Shown piece by piece: positions 1-9,442 of a stretch of DNA of 64,000 nucleotides. A program made the position numbers and the translations under genes. The notes below the pieces were generated by a model. The model was not told the origin of the DNA. It did no database searches and was given only the letters and a program-made list of their open reading frames with translations. Position 1 is the first letter of the stretch; each line of letters opens with the position of its first letter. Source of the stretch: JANSXG01 sp965652425 (GTDB lineage: Bacteria; Planctomycetota; Phycisphaerae; Phycisphaerales; UBA1924); assembly GCA_965652425.1 (NCBI GenBank), contig CBFGVX010000005.1:1-64000 (forward strand), given 5' to 3'.

Positions 1-2
1 TC

Positions 3-764
3 TTGGAGGCATGGGGCGGGCTGTCGGTCAAAGATGGATACATTCAGCGAAGCGCGAGACCACCTCGGTTCACGAATACCGCGAGATTCCTGGATTGGTT
101 CAACCAGCAAGGTGTTGAACTTGTGCTGGCCAACAACATCGAAGCGGAGCAGTCGCCGGTTGTGGTGATCCATCTGCGACAGCCGCGGCTTTCGGATCCC
201 AACGAGATGCGCAGCGACCCATTCTGGGAGTTTGGAAGTTTCGGTTGCACCGGTTGTCATGCAAAAAATGTCATGCACCGGGCGAGGATCGATGAGCTCG
301 AAGGCGTTCGAATCGCGTTTGCGCAAGGCGGACCGGATGGGTTCAAACTTGTGATGCTCACTCCGCATGTTCGGGTGGTCAAGCACGCGAGCCGGTGCGA
401 ACTGAGATGGGATCCGTCGGCGCGACCGTTTCGATACCAGCGAGCGCCGCTTCTCATCGATAATGAGGGGAGGACTGATTTTCCCATGTTCAAACGGGGA
501 CTTCACGCGGATCGAGAGTCTTGGTGTGGCCGTTTCTCGAGCAAGTTCCGTTCGCGCCGAACTCCGCTCCGAGAGGAGGTGGCAAAGGAACTCGTCGGCA
601 TCTATCAAGCGATGCTGGACCGGGGAGAGCCCGATGCATTGGCCAGCGAATATGTAGAGGCGCTCCCCTGTCTGCCCAACACGGTCGACACCGATCGGAA
701 GCAGACGTATGAACAGTTCGTGCTTCAGGCACGAGGGCGAGTAACGCGACCAAGACGGTGCTGA
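3..764 (+). CDS. Hypothetical protein, probably truncated by the window edge
   Basis: The open frame runs from the window edge; the first possible start is a TTG at base 3 with no visible ribosome binding site, so the real start probably lies to the left. About 253 residues are visible. The protein is soluble with no signal peptide or membrane segment. A CxxC pair (GCTGCH, near residue 80) sits in a Gly/Cys-rich stretch and could bind a metal or form a disulfide. A possible nucleotide-modification or phage-type role cannot be shown. It lies at the edge of an accessory region. No family recognised. Confidence 0.55.
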   Translation: MEAWGGLSVKDGYIQRSARPPRFTNTARFLDWFNQQGVELVLANNIEAEQSPVVVIHLRQPRLSDPNEMRSDPFWEFGSFGCTGCHAKNVMHRARIDELEGVRIAFAQGGPDGFKLVMLTPHVRVVKHASRCELRWDPSARPFRYQRAPLLIDNEGRTDFPMFKRGLHADRESWCGRFSSKFRSRRTPLREEVAKELVGIYQAMLDRGEPDALASEYVEALPCLPNTVDTDRKQTYEQFVLQARGRVTRPRRC

Positions 765-965
765 TATCACGTAGATGCACTCGGAGCGGGATTTGAGGCG
801 GTTTCGACGAGCACGCTGGCGGAGGATTGCTTCTGGCTTCGGAAAGCCACTGCATACCCGACACTGTTCCCCATCTGAGAAGACGTACCCGCAACTTCGG
901 GTTCGTTCTTTCTCAATCTCAGCAGTAGACTCTGTGTAATCGACAATGGCGACGGAGAGCTGCGA

Positions 966-1733
966 ATGGCCGCGTTTAGTTCCACATCTCAAGGGGGGTT
1001 GCTGAGACAGAGGCGTTTTTGCTTTCTCGTCATATTTGTGCTTCTTCTCGTGGTTGGTCTTTGGTATTGGCTGGGTTTCAAGCCTCCGATAGGAGACGCA
1101 GGTGAGCAGCCGAATGATCCTCTTCATCAACGCCGTGGGACCTTCGGCGATCAGTTCGGAGCAGTCAACGCGCTCTTCTCCGGACTGGCTTTTGCTGCCG
1201 TCATTGGCGCGTTGTACCTGCAGCGACGTGATCTCGTAGAGGCTAGTCGGCAGCATGCCGACACTCTCCGCACGCAAGTTCTGCTCCAGCTGATGGACGA
1301 GATCCGAAGCAGAGAATGGGGCAATGCCCACTACATCCTCGCGCAACGCAAGGGATGGCGTGATTCTGAGATTGCCAGAGAATTTAAAATGGAACGCGAG
1401 CACAGACCGCTTACGGGCGAGCTGAATCAATGCCGTAGAAGTTTCGTGCGACCCTTCTTCAAGGTATGGCATCTTCACTGCGCGGGCGTGGTTAGCCCTG
1501 CGCTTGCGAGGCAGATCATCACGCCAAACATGGCAAAGACAGCACTCGGCATAGTGAAGCTGTACTTCGAGCTCATAGCCAAAGAAATCGATCCGGGTCA
1601 GGAATTGGCTGAGTCGGAAAGGGAGTTCTTTAACTTCGTTGATGGCTTGTACAACAAACGCACACGCGTAACGCCGGGGAGTCGCCTGGAACAATGGCAG
1701 CAGTTCTTCAAACATCACATCCCCGATCCCTAG
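966..1733 (+). CDS. Two-helix membrane protein of unknown function
   Basis: The 255-residue product starts at an ATG and has a first hydrophobic helix at about residues 18-38 and a second at about 65-85, introduced by the motif FGAVNALFSGLAFAAVIG. A charged helical cytoplasmic part follows (QRRDLVEASRQHAD...). This layout, with the DQFGA-NALFSGLAF block before a long amphipathic helix, recurs in many uncharacterised bacterial membrane proteins, often in accessory regions. Function unknown. It is convergent with the ParB-methyltransferase gene; about 100 bp separate them and hold no obvious gene. Confidence 0.6.
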   Translation: MAAFSSTSQGGLLRQRRFCFLVIFVLLLVVGLWYWLGFKPPIGDAGEQPNDPLHQRRGTFGDQFGAVNALFSGLAFAAVIGALYLQRRDLVEASRQHADTLRTQVLLQLMDEIRSREWGNAHYILAQRKGWRDSEIAREFKMEREHRPLTGELNQCRRSFVRPFFKVWHLHCAGVVSPALARQIITPNMAKTALGIVKLYFELIAKEIDPGQELAESEREFFNFVDGLYNKRTRVTPGSRLEQWQQFFKHHIPDP

Positions 1734-1836
1734 ACCTTGACCCGCTTGCCGGTGAACACCTTTTGCAGCTGAACGACGTCATCGCAGTACAGCGGGTCGA
1801 TTTTCAGAGCAACGGCGGACTGTTCGGAAGCAATGC

Positions 1837-3132
1837 TCACATCCCACTCCCGCTCTCCACGACTTCACCGGTCGAGATCCCCGGTTGCTCAACCCCATCC
1901 GAGTCGTACCGCTTGGCCACCTCACCGGTGAACCGCTGCCACCTGCGCACCGCGACATCCACGAACGCGGGTGAGATCTCCATCGCGAAGACCCGGCGGC
2001 CCTCCTGCTCGCCAGCGATGATCTGCGAGCCCGACCCGCTGAAGGGCTCGTAGCAGACCTGGCCACGCTGGGTGTGCTTGCGCATCGGCCGGGCGAAGAT
2101 CTCGACCGGCTTCTGCGTCGGGTGCTCGTTGCCGCTGACCCGGCTCTTGGTGCCGCCCAGGCCGTCCTCCCAGCCCAGTTCCCAGACAGAGTTCATCTCC
2201 ATCGAGTGATCGCCGTCGTGCCCGGGCATGCTCCCCTTGACCCAGCCCATCATGCAGGGCTCGTGGCGGAAGTGCCAGAACACGCGGCCGAAGACCGGGG
2301 TCGGCTTCACCCACACCACCGACTGATGGTCGAGGATGCCCAGGTCCGCCCAGATGCTTTGGATGACGCCGCAGCGCTTGTGGGCGTGCCAGCAGTAGAT
2401 CGCGGCTCTGGGGACCACGATCCGCACGATGTTCTCGAACACGGCCCGGAAGAAGGTCTCGGCATCGACGATGTCGATCTCGCGGTAGTTCTCCGTCCAG
2501 TCCTTGCCGGTTCCGTTGGGACGCTCCCCGGTGTAGTCGACCAAGTAGGGCGGGTCGGTCGAGACCAGCGCGGCCTTCTGGCCGTCCATGAGCCGGTCCA
2601 CATCGACGGGGCTCGTTGAATCGCCGCAGAGCAAGCGGTGCCGGCCAAGAACCCAGAGATCGCCAGCGCGAGTGACCACATCCCCTTCGGCTGGGGGTTC
2701 GGGTGTTTCATCGGGAGGGGTGTGGCCCGCGCTGCCGGCCGGAGCCAGAAGCGCATCGAGCTGGCTCTGCTCGAATCCCAGCATCGACCAGTCGATCCCG
2801 GCGTCCTGCAGGTCGGCCAGTTCGAGGGGTAGCAGGTTCATGTCCCAGGTGGCGAGTTCGCCGGTCTTGTTGTCGGCAATCCGGAGCGCCCGCACCTGCT
2901 CGGGCGAGAGGTCCCTAGCGACATGCACCGGCACCTTGGCCAAACCGAGCTTGGCAGCGGCCTTCAGGCGCGTGTGACCCGCGATGACGATGCCGTCCCC
3001 GTCGACCACGATGGGCTGGCGGAAGCCGAACGTGCGGATGCTCTCGGTAACGGCTTCGACGGCCTGATCGTTGATCCTGGGGTTGTTCTCGTAGGGCCGG
3101 ATGTCGGCCAGGGGCTTCATCTCGATCTTCAT
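1837..3132 (-). CDS. ParB-domain DNA methyltransferase (N4-cytosine/N6-adenine class)
   Basis: The 431-residue protein has an N-terminal ParB/Srx-like nuclease domain (residues about 1-100, with the NPRIND and AGHTRLKA blocks) joined to an amino-methyltransferase. Catalytic motif IV is DPPY at residues 193-196 and the SAM-binding motif is EPFSGSG at 362-368, so motif IV precedes motif I as in beta-class enzymes. The open frame extends upstream to 3537, but the ATG at 3132 starts the family-like sequence (MKIEMKPL) and has a GAGG about 10 bases upstream, so I chose it. Such fusions are common in prophages and integrative elements, where they modify element DNA. The primase gene lies upstream on the same strand. 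Confidence 0.88.
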   Translation of the reverse strand: MKIEMKPLADIRPYENNPRINDQAVEAVTESIRTFGFRQPIVVDGDGIVIAGHTRLKAAAKLGLAKVPVHVARDLSPEQVRALRIADNKTGELATWDMNLLPLELADLQDAGIDWSMLGFEQSQLDALLAPAGSAGHTPPDETPEPPAEGDVVTRAGDLWVLGRHRLLCGDSTSPVDVDRLMDGQKAALVSTDPPYLVDYTGERPNGTGKDWTENYREIDIVDAETFFRAVFENIVRIVVPRAAIYCWHAHKRCGVIQSIWADLGILDHQSVVWVKPTPVFGRVFWHFRHEPCMMGWVKGSMPGHDGDHSMEMNSVWELGWEDGLGGTKSRVSGNEHPTQKPVEIFARPMRKHTQRGQVCYEPFSGSGSQIIAGEQEGRRVFAMEISPAFVDVAVRRWQRFTGEVAKRYDSDGVEQPGISTGEVVESGSGM

Positions 3133-3540
3133 GGGGTGGTCCTCGGAGTCCTCGGCCGCGTGTGGAACGGGCATCCGGACAGGTTGAAGTAAGTCAGTCG
3201 CTAATGGCTGCTGTTCCCGCGGGGGGAGGAGGGTGTTTTTGGCCCGGAAGGACCCGTGGCGATCCTGCTCTGATCTGAACCTGTGACCCTCTGCCCCTCG
3301 CGCTCTCTCGCCCACTGGCGGCGGATGTTGGCCCGTGTGGCGTCCTGGCGGGTTGAGCCGAGCCTGAGGCGATCGCGGGAGCGGGGCGACAGACGGGCCG
3401 TGTGGCGAGAGCGCTTCGGGCTTCTTGCGCTTCTTTCCTTCTTTCCCGGGGGGTGTCGCGCGAGCAAACAGGTCGCGAGAGGGAGGGGTATGGAAAGAAC
3501 GGAAAGAAGTGAAAGAAGTCATTTTTGATAGCGCCACCCC
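3133..3540. other. Non-coding gap with purine-rich repeats
   Basis: This 408-bp gap between the primase stop and the methyltransferase start holds open frames on both strands with no family-like sequence. It contains a G-rich run near 3219-3233 and two sets of short repeats in inverted orientation: CTTCTTTC twice at 3430-3446, and three near-perfect 10-bp units of GGAAAGAAGT type at 3492-3519. The arms are 45 bases apart, so they could form an imperfect stem or act as iteron-like protein binding sites. Confidence 0.45.
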
Positions 3541-5751
3541 TCATCCCAGACCCCTTTCCTTCGCACTTCCTTCCGCTTCGTTCCCGACATACCGGTACAC
3601 GGTGGCGCTGCGTCCCCCGGTGTTGCGTGTCTCTTCAACGATGTCGCCGCGTTCCTTGAGCGTCTCGATGATCTGATCGAGATGGCTCTTCTCGAAGCGC
3701 GTCTTGCGCAGCAAGAGCGAGCGGTCGATCTGCTGGCCCGGGGCTTCGATGATGTGACGCAGGCACTTAGTCGCTGCCGCGTCAAACGGGCTGCTGGACG
3801 TGTGCAACTCGAACGCCACAAGCATCCGCCGCGTCAGGTGCAGCACGATCCCATTGGCCCACTCGACTGCGTCCACATCGATAGCGGGCATCTCATGGTC
3901 CTCGCTCACGGCGTAGAGCAGTGCGAGCTTGCTGGTGTGCTCTGCGACCCTTGCCCAGACAGTCGCGGCTGCGGCGTTCCCGTCATGGATGGCCCGGTCG
4001 TACTGGTCTTCGTGGTGCTGCCTATGATGGTCGGCGAGCGATTCAGCCTGGGGGGTCAGGGGGACGATGCGCGGTGCGATGGCCTCGCCCGAGTGGACCG
4101 CTTGCTTGGCCCACCATCGCGCGGTCGCCAGAACCGTTTCGGGCGGATCCAGCCTGCCCGCCCGCCTGCCTCGGCCTCTCCTGCTCGCTTCCAGAACGAT
4201 CGAGCGACCCAGCAGGCCGTTTGTGAGCATGCGATCGGAGAGGGCGGCGAAGAAATGCTGCGGGATGGCCGAGCCGTACAGCACCAGATTGGGCTGGTCG
4301 ATCGAGCGGCTGACATCCTGTTTGGCCAGCTTCCGTATCGGCACCACGGAGTTGGCCGACGAGTACGCGCTCAGCAGCGTCGCCATGATCGACTCATAGC
4401 GCGCATCGCGCGATCGGCCGATCGCCTGCAGCAGGCTGTCGAACTCGTCGGTCTGAACGAGCATCGACGGAGTACGCAGCAGCGCATCCTGGATGCCCTC
4501 GCCCGAGCCGAGCTGATCGCCCAGGCAATCGATGAGCCCGGCTCCGTGGAGGATCCTGGCGTTGAGCTTGCGCGGCCAGTCTTTGCCAGCTCCCGAAGGG
4601 GCGAGCGTGACGATGTAGATGTTGGGCCGAACGTCGCCAGGATCGCGAACAACTCGTCCCGCGAGAAAGGCCTGAAGCGCCAGCGCGCCTCCGAAAGCCA
4701 GCACGGGGTTGGGGTACGGCGCGGTCTCAAGGCAGTGATCCATGACCTGGCCGATGAACCCGGGCACATGCAGCCTGTCGGCCGTCAGGAGATCTTCGGC
4801 CTTCTTGGGCGGCGGCGATGGTCTGGGGGTCGTCGCAGCGACGGGATGATCCGACCGATCCTGAAGAAGCCACTCTCGGGGCTTCTCGTGGGGCTTGGTG
4901 GCGGCATCGGTGACTTTGTGAAGCATCTGGTGTTCACTCCATGGCGGTTCGCAGCGCGGGTTGAAGCGATCTAGCAGCAGTGACATGGCCTGCTGCTCGG
5001 TGAGCCCGAACCCGTGGACCATCGCGGTCGCTGCGGAGTAGGTATGGCTGTGGCCGCCCTGACCGGCGATCGCCGCGGGCATGGCGTCGAGGTATGCCGC
5101 AGCTCTGCGCAGCCGTACCTCGTCGTTGCAGTTCATTGGTTCTGTGATCGGCGTCCGCTGCGGTGCCCGGCGCTCGGGGATCCGGTGACCGCGTAGTTCG
5201 CAGACCGCTCGATGCAGCCGGTCAATCGAATCCCGGAGAATGTGGCCAGCGACTGTCGTGGGGACAGCGCTAAGCACGTCGTACCGGCCCCCATCGGGAT
5301 GAGTGCTCGGTCCGACCATGGACTGGCCGCCGGTCGAACGCATCTCGACGATCATCTCGTTCGTGACGGGATCTCTGAACTGCTTGGTCGGCAGATCGGG
5401 AGCGATGTACCAGCGGTGCGATCTGGGCCTGCCTTCCCTGCCCGTGACCGCGCCCGTGTGGGGCAGGTACTCGTCGGCAAGTTCAACCGCCTCGTTGCAG
5501 TCCAGATCGACGTCGATGAGCCAGCCCGAGGGTTCTCCGGTCAGAATGCTGATGTTGCCCGGTCCCGCGAAATGCTCGTCAAGAGTGGCGTGAGTGACCC
5601 GGAAATCAGGCCAACGCTTGAAGGCAGCACCCTTTTGATCTCTAGGGACCGGAACGGGTTGCCAGCCACGCGCGAGGTAGCGGGTGGCAGCATCCAGCCG
5701 ACTGCTGTCGGGATGCGGGTGGACCGTTTCGCCGGAAGGTACTTGCCTCAT
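3541..5751 (-). CDS. Primase-polymerase (AEP) fused to a DUF3987-like P-loop domain
   Basis: The 736-residue protein begins with a bifunctional primase/polymerase domain of the archaeo-eukaryotic type: the catalytic DVD pair lies at residues 80-82 and the SHRWY block at 111-115 supplies the conserved histidine. The middle part is PriCT-like. The second half matches the DUF3987 type, with a Walker A motif APSGAGKD near residue 385. This arrangement is usual for replication proteins of plasmids, phages and integrative elements, so it probably primes or unwinds DNA during replication of the island. The ATG at 5751 sits only about nine bases from the conserved upstream element, so the transcript may be nearly leaderless or the true start a little downstream. 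Confidence 0.85.
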   Translation of the reverse strand: MRQVPSGETVHPHPDSSRLDAATRYLARGWQPVPVPRDQKGAAFKRWPDFRVTHATLDEHFAGPGNISILTGEPSGWLIDVDLDCNEAVELADEYLPHTGAVTGREGRPRSHRWYIAPDLPTKQFRDPVTNEMIVEMRSTGGQSMVGPSTHPDGGRYDVLSAVPTTVAGHILRDSIDRLHRAVCELRGHRIPERRAPQRTPITEPMNCNDEVRLRRAAAYLDAMPAAIAGQGGHSHTYSAATAMVHGFGLTEQQAMSLLLDRFNPRCEPPWSEHQMLHKVTDAATKPHEKPREWLLQDRSDHPVAATTPRPSPPPKKAEDLLTADRLHVPGFIGQVMDHCLETAPYPNPVLAFGGALALQAFLAGRVVRDPGDVRPNIYIVTLAPSGAGKDWPRKLNARILHGAGLIDCLGDQLGSGEGIQDALLRTPSMLVQTDEFDSLLQAIGRSRDARYESIMATLLSAYSSANSVVPIRKLAKQDVSRSIDQPNLVLYGSAIPQHFFAALSDRMLTNGLLGRSIVLEASRRGRGRRAGRLDPPETVLATARWWAKQAVHSGEAIAPRIVPLTPQAESLADHHRQHHEDQYDRAIHDGNAAAATVWARVAEHTSKLALLYAVSEDHEMPAIDVDAVEWANGIVLHLTRRMLVAFELHTSSSPFDAAATKCLRHIIEAPGQQIDRSLLLRKTRFEKSHLDQIIETLKERGDIVEETRNTGGRSATVYRYVGNEAEGSAKERGLG

Positions 5752-5752
5752 A

Positions 5753-5803
5753 CCAGTACCTATCTGTGCGCGGGGTCCGATTTGTTGCGCGCGATCAGCA
5801 GAA
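5753..5803 (-). promoter_or_regulatory. Island promoter-like element, copy 1
   Basis: Read on the minus strand this holds GCGCAACA, 16 bases, then CAGATAGGTACTGG, directly before the primase gene; TTCTGCT lies a few bases further upstream. The same two blocks with exactly the same 16-base spacing occur at 10281-10333 before the recombinase operon. The layout resembles a -35/-10 pair of an alternative sigma factor. A binding site for another regulator or for the recombinase is possible. Confidence 0.55.
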
Positions 5804-5843
5804 AAGTGTACGATCGAATGCTAAGTGATTGCTTCGCAGATAT

Positions 5844-6401
5844 TTACGCAACGCCGATGAGTTGCTTGAGCTGTTCGATACCCTTGCGGTACTTGCGACT
5901 CACCGTTCCGGGATTGAGGCCGAGCTCAGACGCGGCTCCAGCCCCCGATGTCTGCGTCACAAGGCGAACGACTCGTTCGACGTCCCGAGGAAGGCGATGC
6001 AGGGCCAGTTCCATCTCCGGGCTCAGACCGGCCTGTTCACTGACATCAATCCGCTGGGCGTCGGCGATGGACTGGGCCACGGAGGGCGGGATAGGCTGCG
6101 GCGGCTTGCGAGCGTTGTGCAGAGATCGAGCTGTCTCGCAGTACCACATATCGGCAACGGACTTTGCAAAGGGTCTCGGGTGCCCCCGGTCGGTGGTGTA
6201 GCCTCGAAACGCGGCAATGATCTTGTGCCAGCAGTCCTGCTCAAGGTCGTCGGCGTGGTCACGCGGCAGGCTGAACAGCTTGCAGAGCTTGGCGGCTCGG
6301 AACGACACCCGCTTCTTGGTCGCCGGGCATTCCACGATCCAATCCGTCGCCTCGTCAGGCGTCTGGGGAGTGAGGGTCAACGCTTGGGAGTCGTGTGCCA
6401 T
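5844..6401 (-). CDS. Sigma-70-like (ECF-type) regulator encoded by the island
   Basis: From the ATG at 6401 (MAHDSQA) the product has 185 residues. The first half, with a DDLEQDCWHKIIAAF block, resembles sigma region 2; the last 55 residues (LPRDVERVVRL ... GLNPGTVSRKYRKGIEQL) form a region-4 type helix-turn-helix. It has no region 1 or 3, like ECF factors, but divergence from standard ones is high. A longer frame begins at 6470 but its first 23 residues look unlike the family. It stands between two transcription units that share a promoter-like element, which suggests it directs their expression. Confidence 0.72.
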   Translation of the reverse strand: MAHDSQALTLTPQTPDEATDWIVECPATKKRVSFRAAKLCKLFSLPRDHADDLEQDCWHKIIAAFRGYTTDRGHPRPFAKSVADMWYCETARSLHNARKPPQPIPPSVAQSIADAQRIDVSEQAGLSPEMELALHRLPRDVERVVRLVTQTSGAGAASELGLNPGTVSRKYRKGIEQLKQLIGVA

Positions 6402-6507
6402 GCATGAATCATGGTGGCTCGGGGCTGGCTGTAAACCGCCGGGTCTGTGCCGAAATCGATTTTCACGCATGCGCGCGCATATTCACGGATCCGGCGCGGG
6501 CTTTTTG

Positions 6508-7554
6508 TTAACCGACATCGAGTTCCGCGCTGCCGAGTCCTTTGTCCATGAGATCCTGTGTGATCTCGTCAGGCCATCGCAGACGCATGTCGTTGAGACA
6601 GTAGTACTGTATGGTCCTGGTCTTGCGGGTGCGAACCTTGTTGAGTTCTTCGTCCTCACCGAGAGCATGGCGGAGTTTGGTTTTCACCGTCTTTGGAAAC
6701 GACCGCATCGGGAGCCATCGCAGCCCGTCATCCTCAGAGATATCGCTTTGCAGGTCCTTTGGCGGAGGCTCAGTTCCCTGAACCTGAGCCAGAAGGTCAC
6801 GCGCCCTGACCCGTTCGATATGCAGCAGGCTGTCGAGGTCGCGGGGTATGGGCAGGACATCGGTCCGGATGCACCGCTCTTCGAAGATTTCCAGCGGATC
6901 ACGGCTTTCGCGATAAGAGAGGTCCTCGGCACGCTCCCATTCGTCAGCCACAAAGTTCATCACGAACGTAGCGAGCATGTGGGCACTGGAAGCCTTCCAG
7001 TGACCGACCCTAACCGGCTCGCGAGAGCCCATGGTCCGCGCGAGGAAGTCGCTAAGGGTCTCGAGTTCCTGCACGAATAGTGGGGACTTCTTTCGAAGCT
7101 TCTCGACCGCTTTATTGATGGTGCGTCGGGCCTCGCTTCGATCCTCTTCGAAGCCGGAACTGAGCGCGTTCAAGACGCTCTTCACGATGACGATGTATGT
7201 CTCAAGTTCCGCGCTCATGTACTCGAAGTATGTTTCGAGCATCTCGTCATCCACCGGCCGGCTGATGAGCTCATAGAGAGCGGTCTTAAACCGCTCGTCA
7301 TCCCAGCTCTCCCGGAACGCTTGGGCATGGAGGCGTTCAGCACTCGAACGAGGCTCCCGGCGTCCCATCAGGAGGTCGAACCGGTCAGCACCGATCGAGG
7401 CACGGTACGCCGCGTAGGAATGCAGCATCTTGTCGTACTCGGGGGTGCCTTCTTTGGGTGCATCCGGCACACGGGTGAGAACCTCACGGGCAGCCTCGAA
7501 GTCCTGCTCGGTGGGCTTGCGGTCGCGTTTTGTCTTCGATACGTCGTCGGTCAT
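6508..7554 (-). CDS. Hypothetical protein in the recombinase operon
   Basis: The 348-residue soluble protein is largely alpha-helical and rich in charged residues, with no signal peptide, membrane segment or recognisable catalytic motif. It is read in the same direction as the upstream HTH protein and serine recombinase, 59 bases after the HTH gene, so it is probably the last gene of that operon. Codon use and composition resemble the other island genes. No family recognised. Confidence 0.65.
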   Translation of the reverse strand: MTDDVSKTKRDRKPTEQDFEAAREVLTRVPDAPKEGTPEYDKMLHSYAAYRASIGADRFDLLMGRREPRSSAERLHAQAFRESWDDERFKTALYELISRPVDDEMLETYFEYMSAELETYIVIVKSVLNALSSGFEEDRSEARRTINKAVEKLRKKSPLFVQELETLSDFLARTMGSREPVRVGHWKASSAHMLATFVMNFVADEWERAEDLSYRESRDPLEIFEERCIRTDVLPIPRDLDSLLHIERVRARDLLAQVQGTEPPPKDLQSDISEDDGLRWLPMRSFPKTVKTKLRHALGEDEELNKVRTRKTRTIQYYCLNDMRLRWPDEITQDLMDKGLGSAELDVG

Positions 7555-7613
7555 GCAGATCGTCTAACCCGGCCAGAGTCGAAAGAGCCGAACGACGGGC
7601 ATCGCGGGACGGC

Positions 7614-8021
7614 TCATTCAGGGCGATTCGTGGTCAGTCTAGCCCACATCGCCCGCTGCTTGGCCCAGCAGAACTCCCGCAGGATCGGCCGGATATGCCG
7701 CTCGGCCACGGGATCGCAGCCTTTGACCGTCCGGGGCAGGAACAGGATCTCCTCGATAATGTCGGGGGCTAGGAAGTTCATATTCATGATCTGGGAGGTC
7801 CGGGCCCGGGTCACATGCCCCAGCCGGGCCAGCTCGGCCTGATCGGCGATCTGCCCGTCGGCGATCAGGTGCTCGCAGCGGATCGCCAGGGCCATCAGCC
7901 GCGAGATCCGCGGGATCCGGCCCTCGTTGACCGGCTTGACGGGGGCCTCGCCGGCTTTGAGCTTCTTCTGGCCGGACCGGCCCGTCGTGAAGTGGACCTT
8001 CTCGGTGATTGTGCTACTCAC
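7614..8021 (-). CDS. HTH protein paired with the serine recombinase
   Basis: The 135-residue basic protein contains a helix-turn-helix-like segment at about residues 58-95 (AELARLGHVTRARTSQIM). It starts at a GTG that overlaps the recombinase stop by four bases, so the two are translationally coupled. Small proteins of this kind often follow DUF2924 and large serine recombinases in mobile elements and may bind DNA with the recombinase, but no role has been shown here. Confidence 0.72.
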   Translation of the reverse strand: MSSTITEKVHFTTGRSGQKKLKAGEAPVKPVNEGRIPRISRLMALAIRCEHLIADGQIADQAELARLGHVTRARTSQIMNMNFLAPDIIEEILFLPRTVKGCDPVAERHIRPILREFCWAKQRAMWARLTTNRPE

Positions 8022-9442
8022 GCCGCGGCCTCCTCGCTCGTGGTCTTGGGTTCGTCTCGCGCCGGTTCGGGCAGCGGCACCCCCTCGAAGAAGATCACGC
8101 TGAGCGTCTCCTCCTCGGGGTCCCAGTCCACCCGCTCAATGAGCATCCGGATCAGATCGATCCGCTCATCGCGCTTCATGCCCTTCCACAGGGCATCGAA
8201 GTTCTCGGCGAGGCCCATCGCCTCGTCCGGATCGGCCAGCAGGGCCCCGATCGTGATCGTCAGCCGCTCGACCGTCGTCTTCGCGATCGAGCCCATGACC
8301 TCGTCCTGATTGACGACGTCACGGATCTTGCCCACCACGAACTTCTCGAGGTCGTCAGCGGGCAGAGACGCGACGGGGCAGCTCGACCACCCGTGCTTCT
8401 GGGCGCGGCTGCAGACGTAGTACCGGTAGAGCCTCGAACGGGATGAGGAGGACCTCGCCTTGGGGTCCGCGGCCTTGCTGACCGCATGGTGGATCATCGC
8501 GCAGTCGCAGTGCGCGCAGCGGACCAGACCCTTGAGCAGGGCGTTGTGGGTGTTGCAGACCCGAGAGCCGTGGTCCTCACGGTTGGCGTCCATCCGGGCC
8601 TGCGCGGCGTCGAAAGTCTGCTGATCGACGATCGCCTCATGCTCGCCCTCGTAGATCTGGTCGTGGTGCTTGACCTTGCCCAGATATACCGGGTTCTTGA
8701 GGATCCGCAGGATCAGGTTCTTGCTCAGGGGCTTGCCGCCCATCACCCGCTCGGTCTTGGCCGTCCATGACTTGGTCGTCCAGCCGAGGTGGCGGCAGGC
8801 GACTACCACTGGCATCACCCGGCCGTGCTCGAGGTACAGCTGGAAGATCTTCCGGACCCGGTCCGCTTCCTCGGGGTTCACGGCCAGCGTGTTGCCCCCG
8901 GGTTGGTGGACGACGTCGTAGCCCAGCACCGGCTTGCCGCCCGCCCACTTGCCCTTGCGGCGGGCCGCGGCGATCTTGTCGCGGGTCCGTTCCGAGCAGA
9001 GCTCCCGCTCGAACTGGGCGAAGCTCAAGAGCACGTTCAGCGTCAGCCGGCCCATGGAGTTCGAGGTGTCGAACGACTGGGTGACGCTCACGAACGAGGC
9101 GTGGTGCTTGTCGAGCGTCTCCATCAGCCGCGCGAAGTCCGTCAGGGAACGCGTCAGCCGGTCGACCTTGTAGCAGACCACCACGTCGACCTTGCCGGCC
9201 TCGATGTCCTCGAGCAGGCGCTTAAGAGCCGGGCGCTCGACGTTGCCGCCGGTGTAGCCCCCGTCGTCGTAGCGGTCGGGCAGACAGGTCCAGCCCTGGC
9301 CCTTCTGGCTGGCGATGTAGGCCTCAGCGCTCTCGCGCTGGGCGTCGAGCGTGTTGAAAGACTGATCGAGGCCCTCGCTGGTGCTCTTGCGGGTGTAGAT
9401 CGCGCAGCGAACGAACGGGTTTGAGGGCTTCGCGCGGCTCAC
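8018..9442 (-). CDS. Large serine recombinase (integrase)
   Basis: The 474-residue protein has an N-terminal resolvase domain with the nucleophile Ser20 in the YTRKS motif and conserved arginines in VVCYKVDRLTRS, a central recombinase domain (ILRILKNPVYLGK), and a zinc-ribbon with CAHCDC near residue 310 and a second Cys pair in CSRAQ...C. A coiled-coil-like C-terminal region follows. Length fits large serine integrases. The GTG start overlaps the DUF2924 stop by four bases. It is the likely enzyme for integrating or excising the surrounding element. Confidence 0.93.
   Translation of the reverse strand: MSRAKPSNPFVRCAIYTRKSTSEGLDQSFNTLDAQRESAEAYIASQKGQGWTCLPDRYDDGGYTGGNVERPALKRLLEDIEAGKVDVVVCYKVDRLTRSLTDFARLMETLDKHHASFVSVTQSFDTSNSMGRLTLNVLLSFAQFERELCSERTRDKIAAARRKGKWAGGKPVLGYDVVHQPGGNTLAVNPEEADRVRKIFQLYLEHGRVMPVVVACRHLGWTTKSWTAKTERVMGGKPLSKNLILRILKNPVYLGKVKHHDQIYEGEHEAIVDQQTFDAAQARMDANREDHGSRVCNTHNALLKGLVRCAHCDCAMIHHAVSKAADPKARSSSSRSRLYRYYVCSRAQKHGWSSCPVASLPADDLEKFVVGKIRDVVNQDEVMGSIAKTTVERLTITIGALLADPDEAMGLAENFDALWKGMKRDERIDLIRMLIERVDWDPEEETLSVIFFEGVPLPEPARDEPKTTSEEAAA

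Noticed and set aside
2074..2619. 181-codon plus-strand frame
   Set aside because: It runs opposite the methyltransferase gene over its DPPY and SAM motifs and is rich in Ala, Asp, Leu and Val without domain-like sequence.
3194..3544. Several overlapping frames between primase and methyltransferase
   Set aside because: Frames on both strands are Arg/Ser/Pro-rich and none has a plausible start or family-like block. The methyltransferase frame also extends here, but its start at 3132 is better.
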